DNA from: Devosia equisanguinis
GTDB lineage: Bacteria; Pseudomonadota; Alphaproteobacteria; Rhizobiales; Devosiaceae
NCBI RefSeq assembly: GCF_900631955.1
Contig: NZ_UZWD01000025.1
Coordinates: 62,001 to 126,000 of the forward strand
DNA length: 64,000 nt
Direction: 5' to 3'
The notes under the pieces are model-generated. The model was not told the DNA's origin, searched no databases, and saw only the letters and a list, made by a program, of their open reading frames with translations. Positions 42,565-51,882 of the stretch are shown here, piece after piece. The translations under genes were made by a program, and so were the position numbers. Each line of letters opens with the position of its first letter. Positions within the stretch are counted from its first letter, which is position 1.

Positions 42565-44733
42565 ATGTCCTCTTATGTCGATCGTTCTGGCCTCAAGGTC
42601 GATGCCGGTCTCGCCACATTCGTGGAGAACGAGGCGCTGCCGGGGACCGGGGTCAATGCGGGGCAGTTCTGGGGCGGCTACGCGGCATTGCTGCGCGAGC
42701 TCGCGCCCCGCAACAAGGCGCTGCTCGAGACGCGCGACCGGTTGCAAAGCCAGATCGATGACTGGCATTGCCAGAATGGCGGCCAGGCTCTCGACCCCGC
42801 CGGTTACCGCGCCTTTCTCACCCAGATCGGCTATCTCGTGCCACAGGGTCCGAACTTCACTATAGGCACCGGCAAGGTCGATGCCGAGATCGCCACTCTG
42901 GCGGGGCCGCAACTGGTGGTGCCGGTAATGAATGCCCGCTTCGCGCTCAATGCCGCCAATGCGCGCTGGGGCAGCCTCTATGACGCGCTCTATGGCTCGG
43001 ATGCCATCGAGCAATCCGGCGATCTCTTGCCGGGCAAGGGCTATAATCCGGCGCGCGGCGCGGCCGTGGTGACGCGGGCGGCGCAGTTTCTGGACCAGGC
43101 CGTTCCGCTGTCCGGCGGCAGCCATGCGGGTGCCCGTAGCTATGCCGTGATCGATGGCGCGGTGCGCGTCACGCTCGCTGACGGCACCGAGACCGGTCTC
43201 GACGATCCCAGCGCCTTTGTCGGCACGGCCGGGCAGGGCGCCACGCAGTCGCTGCTGTTCCGCCATCACCAATTGCACCTCGAACTGCAGTTCGATCCCG
43301 AGAGCCCGATCGGCAAGCTCAGCCCTTCCGGCCTCAAGGACGTGGTGGTCGAGGCGGCGCTGACGGCCATCCAGGACTGCGAGGATTCCGTCGCGGCGGT
43401 GGATGCCGAGGACAAGGTGGTGGCCTATCGCAACTGGCTGGGCCTGATGACGGGCGACCTGACCGAGAGTTTCGAAAAGGGCGGCAAGTCTATGACGCGC
43501 CGGCTCAATCCGGACCGCAGCTTCGTCGCGCCGGACGGCAAGGCGTTGACGCTGCCAGGGCGCAGTCTGCTGCTGGTGCGCAATGTCGGGCATCTGATGA
43601 CCACCGATGCGGTGCTGCTGGACGGCGCTGAAACCCCCGAAGGCATTCTCGATGGCATGGTGACGAGCCTCTGCGCCATGCATGACCTGGCCAAGACCTC
43701 CGGCCCGCGCAATAGCCGCGCCGGCAGCGTCTACATCGTCAAGCCCAAGATGCATGGGCCCGAGGAAGCCGCCTTCGCCAATGATCTCTTCGACCGCATC
43801 GAGGATGTGCTGGGCCTGGCCCGCAACACGCTCAAGATCGGGGTCATGGACGAGGAGCGCCGTACCTCGGCCAATCTCAAGGAGACCATCCGCGCCGTGA
43901 AGGACCGTCTGGTGTTCATCAATACCGGCTTCCTCGACCGCACGGGTGACGAAATCCATACCTCGATGCAGGCCGGACCGGTGCTGCCCAAGAACGACAT
44001 GAAGGGCTCCGCCTGGCTCTCTGCCTACGAGGACAACAATGTCGATGTGGGCCTGGCGGCCGGCCTCTCCGGTCATGCGCAGATCGGCAAGGGCATGTGG
44101 GCCAAGCCCGACGCCATGGCGGAAATGCTCGCCACCAAGGCCGGTCATCCCAAGGCCGGGGCCAACACCGCCTGGGTGCCCTCGCCAACCGCCGCCACTT
44201 TGCATGCGCTGCATTATCACGAGGTCGACGTACCCAAGGTGCAGGCGGAGCTCCGCCATCGCACGCCGGCAGACCTCGGCAAGATCCTGACCCCGCCGCT
44301 GCTTGCGGGCCGCAATCTCTCCGAAGAGGAGGTGCGGCGCGAGCTCGACAATTCCTGCCAGTCGATCCTGGGCTATGTGGTGCGCTGGATCGACCAGGGC
44401 ATTGGCTGCTCCAAGGTGCCCGACATCAATGACGTGGCGCTGATGGAAGACCGCGCCACCTTGCGCATTTCAGCCCAACACCTGGCCAATTGGCTGTTGC
44501 ACGGCGTCACCACGCGCGAAGCGGTCGAGGCGGCGTTCCGGCGCATGGCCGTGGCGGTGGATCAGCAGAATGAAGGCGACCCGCTCTACCAGCCCATGGC
44601 CCCGGCTTATGAGGGCATCGCCTTCAATGCGGCGCGCGAACTGGTGTTCGAAGGCGTCTCGCAACCCTCGGGCTATACCGAGCCCATCCTCCACCGCCGC
44701 CGCCGGCAAGCCAAGGCAGCGCAGCGGGGGTGA
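42565..44733 (+). CDS. glcB: Malate synthase G
   Basis: A 722-residue malate synthase of the long G type, which condenses glyoxylate with acetyl-CoA to malate. Evidence includes the N-terminus [76 protein letters not shown] and the C-terminal domain with NWLLHGV. The ATG at 42565 fits homologues ([14 protein letters not shown]) and has GGAG 9 bases upstream; ATG 42550 and TTG 42541 are alternatives. It works with isocitrate lyase or glycolate oxidation, neither seen here. Confidence 0.95.
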   Translation: MSSYVDRSGLKVDAGLATFVENEALPGTGVNAGQFWGGYAALLRELAPRNKALLETRDRLQSQIDDWHCQNGGQALDPAGYRAFLTQIGYLVPQGPNFTIGTGKVDAEIATLAGPQLVVPVMNARFALNAANARWGSLYDALYGSDAIEQSGDLLPGKGYNPARGAAVVTRAAQFLDQAVPLSGGSHAGARSYAVIDGAVRVTLADGTETGLDDPSAFVGTAGQGATQSLLFRHHQLHLELQFDPESPIGKLSPSGLKDVVVEAALTAIQDCEDSVAAVDAEDKVVAYRNWLGLMTGDLTESFEKGGKSMTRRLNPDRSFVAPDGKALTLPGRSLLLVRNVGHLMTTDAVLLDGAETPEGILDGMVTSLCAMHDLAKTSGPRNSRAGSVYIVKPKMHGPEEAAFANDLFDRIEDVLGLARNTLKIGVMDEERRTSANLKETIRAVKDRLVFINTGFLDRTGDEIHTSMQAGPVLPKNDMKGSAWLSAYEDNNVDVGLAAGLSGHAQIGKGMWAKPDAMAEMLATKAGHPKAGANTAWVPSPTAATLHALHYHEVDVPKVQAELRHRTPADLGKILTPPLLAGRNLSEEEVRRELDNSCQSILGYVVRWIDQGIGCSKVPDINDVALMEDRATLRISAQHLANWLLHGVTTREAVEAAFRRMAVAVDQQNEGDPLYQPMAPAYEGIAFNAARELVFEGVSQPSGYTEPILHRRRRQAKAAQRG

Positions 44734-44751
44734 CCCGGAAAGGCCCCGTGA

Positions 44752-44955
44752 TCAGGCCTTCTTGGAGATGCGCTGGTAGGCGACCTTGGAGACGATGTTG
44801 CCCATGCCGATGGCTTCGTTGGTCTTGATGGAGTTCAGCGAATTGGCCACGGCGGCGAATTGCTGGAACCGCTCGTAGCCCGCCTTGCGGCGTTCGCGCC
44901 AGACCTGCATCTGCTCGTACGAGGACATCTGGGACATTTTGCTTACACTTGCCAT
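44752..44955 (-). CDS. Small hypothetical protein
   Basis: A 67-residue protein, mostly helical and basic (YEQMQVWRERRKAGYERFQQF, split here by an Arg-rich turn), with KTNEAIGMGNIVSKVAYQRI toward the end and no membrane segment. It may start at Met1 (44955) or Met7 (44937); neither has a clear ribosome-binding site. It is convergent with glcB and 45 bases from the lysE-like gene. Function unknown. Confidence 0.5.
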   Translation of the reverse strand: MASVSKMSQMSSYEQMQVWRERRKAGYERFQQFAAVANSLNSIKTNEAIGMGNIVSKVAYQRISKKA

Positions 44956-45000
44956 GCCAAAAAGGCTGACAAGAAAAGGTTAGCAAATCCTGAACTGGCC

Positions 45001-45612
45001 CTAATGCTGGAAGATCACGAGGCCGGCGGCGCCTGCCATCATCGCGCCGGCGGTCTTGTTGAGGCGGCCGAGCGCCCGTTCGCTGCGGAACAGTTCGCGC
45101 GCCGCCGAAGCCAGCCAGGCATAGCCGCAGGCAATCACCAGCAGCACCACGACCACGATGGTGGTGAGTTCGATGAAGGCAACGGGGTTCATCTCGCCCA
45201 GCGGCACCACCGAGGGCAGGATGGCGAGGTAGAAGACGATGGTCTTGGGATTGCCCATGGTCAGCGAAAAGCCGGCAAGGAAGGTCTTCCAAGGGTCTTC
45301 GTTCTTGGGCTTCATCTGTTCGGAGCCGGGGCGGGCGGTCCAGAATTTGTAAGCGATATAAAGGAGATAAGCGGCACCCGCCCAGCGCACCACGGTGAAG
45401 ACCGGGCCGAACCAAGTGGCGATGGCGGCAAGGCCGAAGACGGCGAACAGGAAATAGACGAGGTCGCCCGCCAGAATGCCCAGCACCATGGGGAAGGCGC
45501 CCTTGAAGCCGCCGCCCAGCGCCCGCGCCACCACGGCGGCCACGCCCGGCCCCGGAACCAGCACCGCAATGGCATAGGCAATGGTGAAGGTGGTGAGGGT
45601 GAAAACGTCCAT
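45001..45612 (-). CDS. LysE-family amino-acid exporter
   Basis: A 203-residue membrane protein with about six helices. The family opening is FTIAYAIAVLVPGPGVAAVVARAL with the PGP motif, then GILAGDLVYFLF, WAGAAYLLYIAYKFW and GFSLTMGNPKTIVFYLAILP. LysE/RhtB proteins export basic or neutral amino acids or homoserine lactones. An extended start at 45693 is rejected because the ATG at 45612 begins the first helix as in homologues. Confidence 0.9.
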   Translation of the reverse strand: MDVFTLTTFTIAYAIAVLVPGPGVAAVVARALGGGFKGAFPMVLGILAGDLVYFLFAVFGLAAIATWFGPVFTVVRWAGAAYLLYIAYKFWTARPGSEQMKPKNEDPWKTFLAGFSLTMGNPKTIVFYLAILPSVVPLGEMNPVAFIELTTIVVVVLLVIACGYAWLASAARELFRSERALGRLNKTAGAMMAGAAGLVIFQH

Positions 45613-45793
45613 CTGCCGGCATCCCGAAATTAGCGGGCGGACCCTACTCCCCGGCTCGCCGATTTGCCAGAGCGCTTGACGTTGCCTTTTCACGCATTAT
45701 GTTCTGCGCATCGCAACCCGACCGGACGGTACGCAATGGATCGCATCCTCAACGCAAAGCCCACCTGCATTGCCCTTGAGGAAATCTCGATCC

Positions 45794-47374
45794 ATGCCTT
45801 TTTCCATTACCCTGTCGCGGTTGACCTATAGCGGTCCTGATAGCCGCACTCTCTTTTCCAATCTTGATCTCAGCTTCGGTGCCGGGCGCACTGGCCTTGT
45901 CGGCCGCAATGGCGTCGGCAAGACCACGCTTCTGCGCCTGATCTCAGGCGAGCTCACCCCCACCTCCGGCAGCATAGCGGTGAGCGGGCGCCTTGGCGTT
46001 TTGCGTCAGGAGGTGCAGCCGGGTCCCGAGGACACCATTGCCGATCTGTTCGGCGTACGGGCGGGTCTGGAGCTGCTCGAACGCGCGATGGCGGGCGAGG
46101 CCGATGCCGAGGCGCTGGCCGAGGTGGACTGGACGCTCGATGCGCGGCTGGCTGAAGCGCTGGCCGGATTGCAGCTCGATGTGTCTGCACAGACATTGCT
46201 CTCGACGCTCTCGGGCGGGCAGCGCACGCGCGCGGCACTGGCGGCTTTGGTGTTCGACGCGCCCGACATAATCCTCCTCGATGAGCCGACCAATAATCTC
46301 GATGCCGAGGGCCGGCTGGCAGTGGCCAGGATGCTGAAGTCCTGGCGCGGCGCGGCCGTGGTCATCAGCCACGACCGCACGCTGCTCGACACCATGGATG
46401 CCATTGTCGAGCTCACCAGCCTCGGCGCCAGCACTTATGGCGGCAATTACACGCTCTATCGCGAGCGCAAGGCGCTGGAGCTGGCTTCGGCGCAGCACGA
46501 TTTCGATGTTGCCGACCGGCAGGTCCGGGATGCGGCACGGGCGGCACAGGAGGCCCGCGAGCGGCAGGAAAAACGCAATGCCTCGGGCAAGCGGACGGCC
46601 GCCAAGGGCGGCATACCGCGCATCCTGCTCGGCGGGCTCAAGCGCCGGGCCGAGGAAACGACCGGCGGTCTCGACCGGCTGGCCGAAAGGCAGACCGACG
46701 CCGCCCGGGCGGAGGCGGAGACGGCGCGGGCCCGTATCGAGGTGTTGGCGCCCTTCGCGGTAAAACTGCCGTCGAGCGGACTACATGCGGGCAAGCTGGT
46801 GCTGCGCGCCACCGATCTCAGCGGCGGCTATGACACCGAGCATCCGATCATCCGCAATGCTGCATTCGAGATCATCGGTCCGGAGCGTGTCGCCATCACC
46901 GGCCCAAACGGCGCGGGCAAGACCACGCTCCTGAAACTGCTGACCGGCCAGCTGCCGCCTAGCAGCGGCACCGTGACGCTTGGCGGCGAGATGGCGCTGC
47001 TCGACCAGCAGGTCGGCCTGCTCGACCGCAGCCAGTCCATTCTCGACAATTTCCGCCGCATCAATCCTGATAGTCCGATCAATGACTGCCGGGCGCTGCT
47101 CGCCGCCTTCAAGTTCCGCAACGATGCGGCGCTGCAAATGGTGGGCACGCTGAGCGGCGGTGAGATGCTGCGCGCCGGCCTCGCCTGTGCGCTCGGTGGC
47201 ACGCGGCCGCCCATTCTGGTGGTGCTGGACGAGCCGACCAACCACCTCGATATCGAGGCCATCGAAGTGGTGGAAGCGGGCCTCCGCGCCTATGACGGCG
47301 CGCTCCTCGTCATCAGCCACGACCGGACATTTCTAAACAATATCGGGGTGGAACGGGAGGTGGTTCTGGGGTGA
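45794..47374 (+). CDS. ABC-F family ATP-binding protein
   Basis: A 526-residue soluble protein with two ABC domains and no membrane segment. Domain 1 has Walker A GRNGVGKTT, signature LSGGQRTRAALA and Walker B IILLDEPTNNLD; domain 2 has GPNGAGKTT, LSGGEMLRAGLA and LVVLDEPTNHLD. A charged linker (about 230-330) rich in Arg, Glu and Ala joins them, the region that reaches the ribosome in ABC-F proteins. Likely a translation factor; specific subfamily not determined. GAGGAAA lies about 10 bases before the ATG. Confidence 0.9.
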   Translation: MPFSITLSRLTYSGPDSRTLFSNLDLSFGAGRTGLVGRNGVGKTTLLRLISGELTPTSGSIAVSGRLGVLRQEVQPGPEDTIADLFGVRAGLELLERAMAGEADAEALAEVDWTLDARLAEALAGLQLDVSAQTLLSTLSGGQRTRAALAALVFDAPDIILLDEPTNNLDAEGRLAVARMLKSWRGAAVVISHDRTLLDTMDAIVELTSLGASTYGGNYTLYRERKALELASAQHDFDVADRQVRDAARAAQEARERQEKRNASGKRTAAKGGIPRILLGGLKRRAEETTGGLDRLAERQTDAARAEAETARARIEVLAPFAVKLPSSGLHAGKLVLRATDLSGGYDTEHPIIRNAAFEIIGPERVAITGPNGAGKTTLLKLLTGQLPPSSGTVTLGGEMALLDQQVGLLDRSQSILDNFRRINPDSPINDCRALLAAFKFRNDAALQMVGTLSGGEMLRAGLACALGGTRPPILVVLDEPTNHLDIEAIEVVEAGLRAYDGALLVISHDRTFLNNIGVEREVVLG

Positions 47375-47410
47375 GGGTGGTGAGTAGACAACGCTTCAAA
47401 CATTCAGGAC

Positions 47411-47495
47411 GTCACCCTCGGGCTTGACCCGAGGGGCCTGTACTTGGCCGAGGCATCCAAAAGTTGAGAACCCTCGGCTCAAGGCCGAGGGTGAC
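47411..47495. repeat. Composite palindromic intergenic repeat
   Basis: Two hairpins, CCCTCGGG-CTTGA-CCCGAGGG (47415-47435) and CCCTCGGC-TCAAG-GCCGAGGG (47471-47491), are bounded by GTCA at the left and TGAC at the right. The two ends are inverted copies, making an 85-base element. Related elements lie at 47836-47856 and 51795-51866. Confidence 0.75.
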
Positions 47496-47608
47496 GATCG
47501 GTGGGTGTGTGACGCATCTGACCTCCCAAGGTTGGGCCGTCACTGCTGCTCTTGTGTTGGAGCGGGCGACCCTAGATCGTTTCACGTTCTGGCTGACGCG
47601 GCTCTATC

Positions 47609-47710
47609 GCCCCCTCCCCCCTTGAGGGGGAGGGCCGGGGTGGGGGGTGGTTCAGTGATTCACTGATGGACCCCCACCCTCAATCCCTCCCCTCAAGGGG
47701 GAGGGAGGCG
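47609..47710. repeat. Large GC-rich cruciform repeat
   Basis: The left arm (47609-47650) and right arm (47671-47710) are nearly reverse complements, each itself containing a CCTTGAGG or CCTCAAGG hairpin core. The centre TCAGTGA-T-TCACTGA is a perfect 7-bp inverted repeat. This is the strongest secondary structure in the window, and shorter relatives lie at 2606-2650 and 28635-28662. No gene is seen across 47375-47955 apart from these repeats. Confidence 0.78.
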
Positions 47711-47835
47711 AAAGCGCCCTGAGTCCACCTTGGTTGGAAATGGTCTAGGTTTTTGTAACTTGGCGGGGAGAGCCCTGCGCTGAGGTGCTTCCACTATTGG
47801 GAAAACGCTCCCCACTGGCACCCCACACCATGCCG

Positions 47836-47856
47836 CCCTCGGGCTTGACCCGAGGG
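47836..47856. repeat. Single-hairpin copy of the intergenic repeat
   Basis: CCCTCGGG-CTTGA-CCCGAGGG is identical to the first hairpin of the composite element at 47415-47435. It lies about 100 bases before the DUF1801 gene stop. Confidence 0.7.
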
Positions 47857-47955
47857 CCAGTTGCGGAGCCAAAGGCCCCTTGAACCCTAGACGGCGGTGA
47901 GGGGCGTCCGGGGTCCGAGCGCAGACCAACGGGGCATTCAAAACACGCCCGGCAA

Positions 47956-48354
47956 TCACCCCTTGCGCCGCTTGGCCTTTTTCGCCGCGGCCTTGGCGCG
48001 GTTTTCCGCCACGCGCGCCTCGACGATCCTGGTGATCAACGCATCCGGTGGCAGCGCGTCGGGTGGGAATTGCAGTGTGCCCTTGGAGGTGCGCCAGGGA
48101 GCTATTTCTGCTTCCATGCCAAGGAACACGGCATTGCCCATCGGAAACAGCGAGCAGTGCTTCTTGAAGGCGCAATAGGCGACCAGGGCCCCATCAAGAG
48201 CGATGCCGGGCATGGCATAGGTGATGACTTCCTCGGCCTGTGGCGCCGCAGTGCGGATCACGGCGCGCAGATGGCTCAGCGCCGCGCGGAAGGGTGGCTC
48301 CAGCCCGTCAAGATAGGCATCGATGCGGACCGTGGCATCGGTCTCTTCGCTCAT
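47956..48354 (-). CDS. DUF1801 protein (iron-chaperone-like, YdhG type)
   Basis: A 132-residue soluble protein of the DUF1801 family, related to frataxin-like YdhG proteins. Evidence is ALSHLRAVIRTAAPQAEEVITYAMPGIAL split across the core, with AYCAFKKHCSLFPMG and GTLQFPPDALPPDALI. The C-terminal tail is very basic (KAAAKKAKRRKG). Role uncertain. Confidence 0.8.
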   Translation of the reverse strand: MSEETDATVRIDAYLDGLEPPFRAALSHLRAVIRTAAPQAEEVITYAMPGIALDGALVAYCAFKKHCSLFPMGNAVFLGMEAEIAPWRTSKGTLQFPPDALPPDALITRIVEARVAENRAKAAAKKAKRRKG

Positions 48355-48447
48355 CCTCTCCTCCTTCTGCGCCCCGTCACTTTATTGTTCAGTTGCGCGC
48401 GCAAAAGGGAAGGCCTATCTCGGAGACGATATTGAACGGGGTGTGAA

Positions 48448-49689
48448 ATGGCCGGTCCAGCACAGCGCAGGCAGTCGGTTGGCGTCAATGTCGGTGGCGT
48501 CATGGTGGGCGGCGGCGCGCCGGTCGTGGTGCAATCCATGACCAATACGGACACTGCCGATATCGATGCGACCGTAAAACAGGTCATGCAGCTGGCCCGC
48601 GCCGGCTCGGAAATCGTGCGCATTACCGTCGATCGCGACGAGAGCGCCGCGGCCGTACCCATCATCCGCGATCGCCTGGCCTTTATGGGCTATGACGTGC
48701 CGCTGGTGGGTGACTTCCACTATATCGGCCACAAGCTGCTGACCGACCATCCGGCCTGTGCCGAGGCTCTGGCCAAGTACCGCATCAATCCGGGCAATGT
48801 GGGGTTCAAGGCCAAGCGCGACACGCAATTCGCGACGCTGATCGAGATCGCCAACCGCTATGACAAGCCGGTGCGCATCGGGGTCAATTGGGGCTCGCTG
48901 GATGAAGAACTGCTCACCCGGCTGATGGACGAGAATGCCGTCTCGGCCAATCCGATTTCGGCCGCCGCCGTGCAGCGCGAAGCGATCATCCAGTCGGCGC
49001 TGCTCTCGGCCGCTCGTGCAGAAGAGCTGGGCATGCGCCGCGACCAGATACTGCTCTCCACCAAGGTTTCCGACGTCCAGCACCTGATCGCGGTCTATCA
49101 GGACCTCGCCGCGCGCTGCGACTATGCGCTCCATCTCGGTCTCACCGAGGCGGGCATGGGCTCCAAGGGCATCGTCGCTTCATCAGCCGCGCTGGGCATC
49201 CTCTTGCAGCAGGGCATTGGCGACACCATCCGCATTTCGCTCACGCCAGAGCCGGGCGGGGATCGCACCACCGAGGTCAAGGTGGCGCAGGAATTGCTGC
49301 AGACCATGGGCTTTCGGCAGTTCCTGCCGGTTGTCGCCGCCTGCCCGGGCTGCGGCCGCACCACCTCGACGACGTTCCAGACCCTGGCCAAGGATATCCA
49401 GGATCACCTCAACACCTCGATGCCGGAATGGCGCGAGCGCTATCCGGGCGTCGAGACGCTGTCGGTGGCGGTGATGGGCTGCATCGTTAATGGGCCGGGC
49501 GAGAGCAAGCATGCCAATATCGGCATTTCGCTGCCCGGTACTGGGGAAACCCCGGCCGCGCCGGTGTTTGTCGATGGCGAGAAGGTGGCCACGCTGCGCG
49601 GGGCAGACGTGGCCGACCAGTTCAAGGTGATGGTGGCCGACTATATCGAAAAGAAGTTCGGCACTGGCCGGCAGGACGCCGCCGAATGA
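48448..49689 (+). CDS. ispG: 4-hydroxy-3-methylbut-2-enyl-diphosphate synthase (flavodoxin) IspG
   Basis: A 413-residue [4Fe-4S] enzyme that reduces MEcPP to HMBPP, the sixth step of the MEP isoprenoid pathway. It has the TIM-barrel start [13 protein letters not shown], the region [15 protein letters not shown], and cluster ligands CPGCGRT and [10 protein letters not shown] near residues 300 and 345, followed by the C-terminal domain. Length is normal for a proteobacterial IspG. The next step enzyme, and ispA at 52518, use its products. Its stop overlaps a 29-residue ORF. Confidence 0.96.
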   Translation: MAGPAQRRQSVGVNVGGVMVGGGAPVVVQSMTNTDTADIDATVKQVMQLARAGSEIVRITVDRDESAAAVPIIRDRLAFMGYDVPLVGDFHYIGHKLLTDHPACAEALAKYRINPGNVGFKAKRDTQFATLIEIANRYDKPVRIGVNWGSLDEELLTRLMDENAVSANPISAAAVQREAIIQSALLSAARAEELGMRRDQILLSTKVSDVQHLIAVYQDLAARCDYALHLGLTEAGMGSKGIVASSAALGILLQQGIGDTIRISLTPEPGGDRTTEVKVAQELLQTMGFRQFLPVVAACPGCGRTTSTTFQTLAKDIQDHLNTSMPEWRERYPGVETLSVAVMGCIVNGPGESKHANIGISLPGTGETPAAPVFVDGEKVATLRGADVADQFKVMVADYIEKKFGTGRQDAAE

Positions 49690-49775
49690 TGAACGAACGC
49701 AATCAGCGCCGACTGTTCTGGATGGCCATGCTGTTGCTCGTGCTGGGCGGGCTCAAGCTGATGGGCCAGATCTGA
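49686..49775 (+). CDS. 29-residue membrane peptide coupled to ispG
   Basis: An ATG overlapping the ispG stop (ATGA) opens a 29-residue frame starting [12 protein letters not shown], followed by a hydrophobic stretch ([15 protein letters not shown]) that could span the membrane. Positive charges precede the helix, as in small membrane proteins. Overlap with the upstream stop suggests translational coupling. It was not reported by length-limited gene calling. Function unknown. Confidence 0.5.
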   Translation: MMNERNQRRLFWMAMLLLVLGGLKLMGQI

Positions 49776-49776
49776 T

Positions 49777-50091
49777 CTATTCGGCGTCCTGCGACATCAC
49801 CATGACAGGCAGCTCGCCGCCGATCTCGACGGTCTTGGCTTGCTTGTCGAAGACGCAGATAATGGCGCCCTCGCCGCCGCTCGGAAAGGCGCCGGAGACC
49901 AGTGCAAGCCCATAGCTCTCGCTGCCGAAAGGATCGACCGTCGCCGTGGGTTCGGTGAAGACGCCTTTAGTCGCGGTGAGGCAGGCATCCTCCACCTCTT
50001 TGGCGAATTCGGCCCAGGCGTCGTCCGACGCAGCGGTGGCGAGGGAGACGCCGCCAAGGGTGATGGCAAGGATGGCGAGGGGTTTCAGCAT
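49777..50091 (-). CDS. Small exported hypothetical protein
   Basis: A 104-residue protein with a signal peptide (MLKPLAILAITLGGVSLA, cut near ATAAS). The mature chain begins with a helix DDAWAEFAKEVEDACLTAT, then a beta part with YGLALVSGAFPSGG and IICVFDKQAKTVEIGG. Two cysteines could form a disulfide. AGGA is 8 bases before the ATG at 50091; a longer in-frame start is rejected. Family not recognised. Confidence 0.7.
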   Translation of the reverse strand: MLKPLAILAITLGGVSLATAASDDAWAEFAKEVEDACLTATKGVFTEPTATVDPFGSESYGLALVSGAFPSGGEGAIICVFDKQAKTVEIGGELPVMVMSQDAE

Positions 50092-50133
50092 GATGTGGTC
50101 CTGGTTGCGCAGAAAGCTATGCTGACCGCACAA

Positions 50134-50562
50134 TCAGGCATTTTCTTGCCATTCGGGCAGCGGAAACACCCGATCATAGGCCCAGTTGAAGACGAAGGCA
50201 TAGGCCATATAGAAAACCGCCAGCGCGATATCCATGACCAGCGCCTGCCAGATCGAAATCTGCAGATACCAGGCGATGGCCGGCAGCATGATGGCGAGCA
50301 GGCCCAACTCGAAGAACACCGCATGGGCGACGCGAATGGGCGTGGTCTTTTCGGTGGTGCGGCGCACGCGCACCATCAGATGGTCGAAGCCAAGATTGTA
50401 AACATAGTTCCAGATCATGGCGACGGTGGCGCTGGCCACGACGATGACGGCGCTGTTTTCACCGGGCAGGTGGAAGGCGAAGGCGGCCAAGGGGGTCGCC
50501 AGAATAATGCCTATGACTTCGAAGGAAATGGCGTGGCGGATACGGTCGGCGGTGGTGCGCAT
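50134..50562 (-). CDS. PACE-family multidrug efflux protein
   Basis: A 142-residue membrane protein with four helices in two repeated pairs (bacterial transmembrane pair domain). Markers are RIRHAISFEVIGIILATPL and the second-copy RVAHAVFFELGLLAIML, plus WNYVYNLGFDHL and FNWAYDRVFP. PACE transporters such as AceI export chlorhexidine and polyamine-like compounds. The ATG at 50562 starts the conserved protein; an upstream frame extension is less likely. Confidence 0.88.
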   Translation of the reverse strand: MRTTADRIRHAISFEVIGIILATPLAAFAFHLPGENSAVIVVASATVAMIWNYVYNLGFDHLMVRVRRTTEKTTPIRVAHAVFFELGLLAIMLPAIAWYLQISIWQALVMDIALAVFYMAYAFVFNWAYDRVFPLPEWQENA

Positions 50563-50686
50563 GGCGCTCTCCAAAACTGCCGGGCCGTCCCGAAACGATA
50601 CCCATGACGGGGGAGGTCGTCCTCACGCGGGGAGATATAGGACAGGGCGGCTAAGGCGGCAAGATCGCCGGGGCATATCCGATATT

Positions 50687-51331
50687 CTAGGGGCGCAGGG
50701 CAAAGATACCCGCTCGCACCAAAGCGGCGGAGCCCATGTCAGGCACGTCATACGCGCCAATCTGCTCGATCCGGTCGCGTGGCAGGTCGCGGCGAAAGGG
50801 ATCGCCGATAAGAACAGTGGCGCCGCGGGCGGCATGGGCGGCAAGCGTCGGCAGCGTGCGCGCGGCGACATCGGCGTCATAAAAGACGTCGCCGGCAAGG
50901 ACGATGTCAGCCGCGGCGTCGGCATTGGCCGATGTTATGCGCACGCCATTGGCGTCGGCATTGAGCGCCAGTGCTGTCTGCCCCAAGGGGTCGGGCTCGA
51001 AGGACAGCACCTTAGTCGCGCCGGCCTTGGCGGCCGCGATGCCAACGAGGCCTGAGCCCGCCCCGAAATCCAGCACCGAGCGGCCGTCCACGATCTCCTG
51101 ATGGTCGCGGAGATACAGCGCCAGGGCGGCCCCACCTGCCCAGGCATAGGCCCAAAAAGGCGGGTCATCGGTGCGGCCCTGGCTGGCCAGAAAGGCGATC
51201 AGGCCTGACTTCGGCGTGGGTTGATGCAGCGCGATATCGGGACGGAAGGAGAGCGGCACCAAAGGCAGGCGCGTGCGGATAAAGTCTGCTGGCGAGGGGC
51301 CTATTCCGGCAGCTGGCACGCATCCACCCAT
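50687..51331 (-). CDS. SAM-dependent methyltransferase (ETFB-lysine methyltransferase-like)
   Basis: A class I methyltransferase of about 214 residues. The SAM loop is VLDFGAGSGLVGIAAAKAGA near residue 80, the acidic residue follows in SFEPDPLGQ, and LAGDVFYD is the post-II motif. The N-terminal FIRTRLPLVPL and WAYAWAGGAAL resemble ETF-beta lysine methyltransferases. The ATG at 51331 overlaps the ybaK-like stop region by 31 bases; a GTG at 51319 with GGTGG upstream may be the true start. The substrate is inferred. Confidence 0.78.
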   Translation of the reverse strand: MGGCVPAAGIGPSPADFIRTRLPLVPLSFRPDIALHQPTPKSGLIAFLASQGRTDDPPFWAYAWAGGAALALYLRDHQEIVDGRSVLDFGAGSGLVGIAAAKAGATKVLSFEPDPLGQTALALNADANGVRITSANADAAADIVLAGDVFYDADVAARTLPTLAAHAARGATVLIGDPFRRDLPRDRIEQIGAYDVPDMGSAALVRAGIFALRP

Positions 51332-51768
51332 TGTCTGCCGCACAGCTCGGCCAGGCGCTCGACCGAAAGTTTGACCGAGGCATGGGTGTCGCCGCCGGCC
51401 GGCAGCACCTGGTCGTAGATCTTGAGCGAGACGTCGAGATAGATCGGCAGCGGCGCCGGCAGGCCGAAGGGGCACACCCCGCCCACTTCATGGCTGGTCA
51501 GCCGCAGCACATCCTCGGCGCCCAGCATGCGCGGGCGGCCGCCAAAGGCGGACTTGGATTTGGCATTGTCGAGCCGCGCATCGCCGCGCGTGACGAGCAG
51601 AAATTCTTCGTCTCGCACCCGGATGCACAAGGTCTTGGCGATCTGGCCCGGCTCGACCCCATGCACTTCGGCGGCCAGTTGCACGGTGGCGGTCGAGGCC
51701 TCGGTGACGATGACCGAGAGGTCGGGGGCGCGGGCGGCGAGATCGGTTTGGACGGAAGAAAGGCTCAT
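51301..51768 (-). CDS. YbaK/EbsC-family aminoacyl-tRNA deacylase-like protein
   Basis: A 155-residue single-domain protein of the YbaK/ProX family, which hydrolyses misacylated tRNAs such as Cys- or Ala-tRNA(Pro). Features are QIAKTLCIRVRDEEFLLV with its catalytic lysine region, GDARLDNAKSKSAFG, and HEVGGVCPFGLP. The ATG at 51768 is chosen over an upstream start that would read through the palindromic repeat. Substrate tRNA not determined. Confidence 0.86.
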   Translation of the reverse strand: MSLSSVQTDLAARAPDLSVIVTEASTATVQLAAEVHGVEPGQIAKTLCIRVRDEEFLLVTRGDARLDNAKSKSAFGGRPRMLGAEDVLRLTSHEVGGVCPFGLPAPLPIYLDVSLKIYDQVLPAGGDTHASVKLSVERLAELCGRQWVDACQLPE

Positions 51769-51794
51769 TGGGATAGCTCTAAAACTCTGATGGA

Positions 51795-51866
51795 CGTCAT
51801 TGCCCGGCTTGACCGGGCATTCCAGCGTCCTGGGCATGGACCCCAAGGTCAAGCCGGGTGGCGACG
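51795..51866. repeat. Palindromic intergenic repeat upstream of the YbaK-like gene
   Basis: GTCAT followed by TGCCCGG-CTTGA-CCGGGCA (51801-51819) and, inverted, CAAGGTCAAGCCGGGTGGCGA near 51844-51864 (interrupted by mismatches). The layout, two hairpin halves with CTTGA/TCAAG loops, matches the composite element at 47411. Confidence 0.68.
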
Positions 51867-51882
51867 ATCGTTGGGGCTTGGC

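Noticed and set aside
42454-44259. 601-codon minus-strand ORF opposite glcB
   Set aside because: Shadow of malate synthase G.
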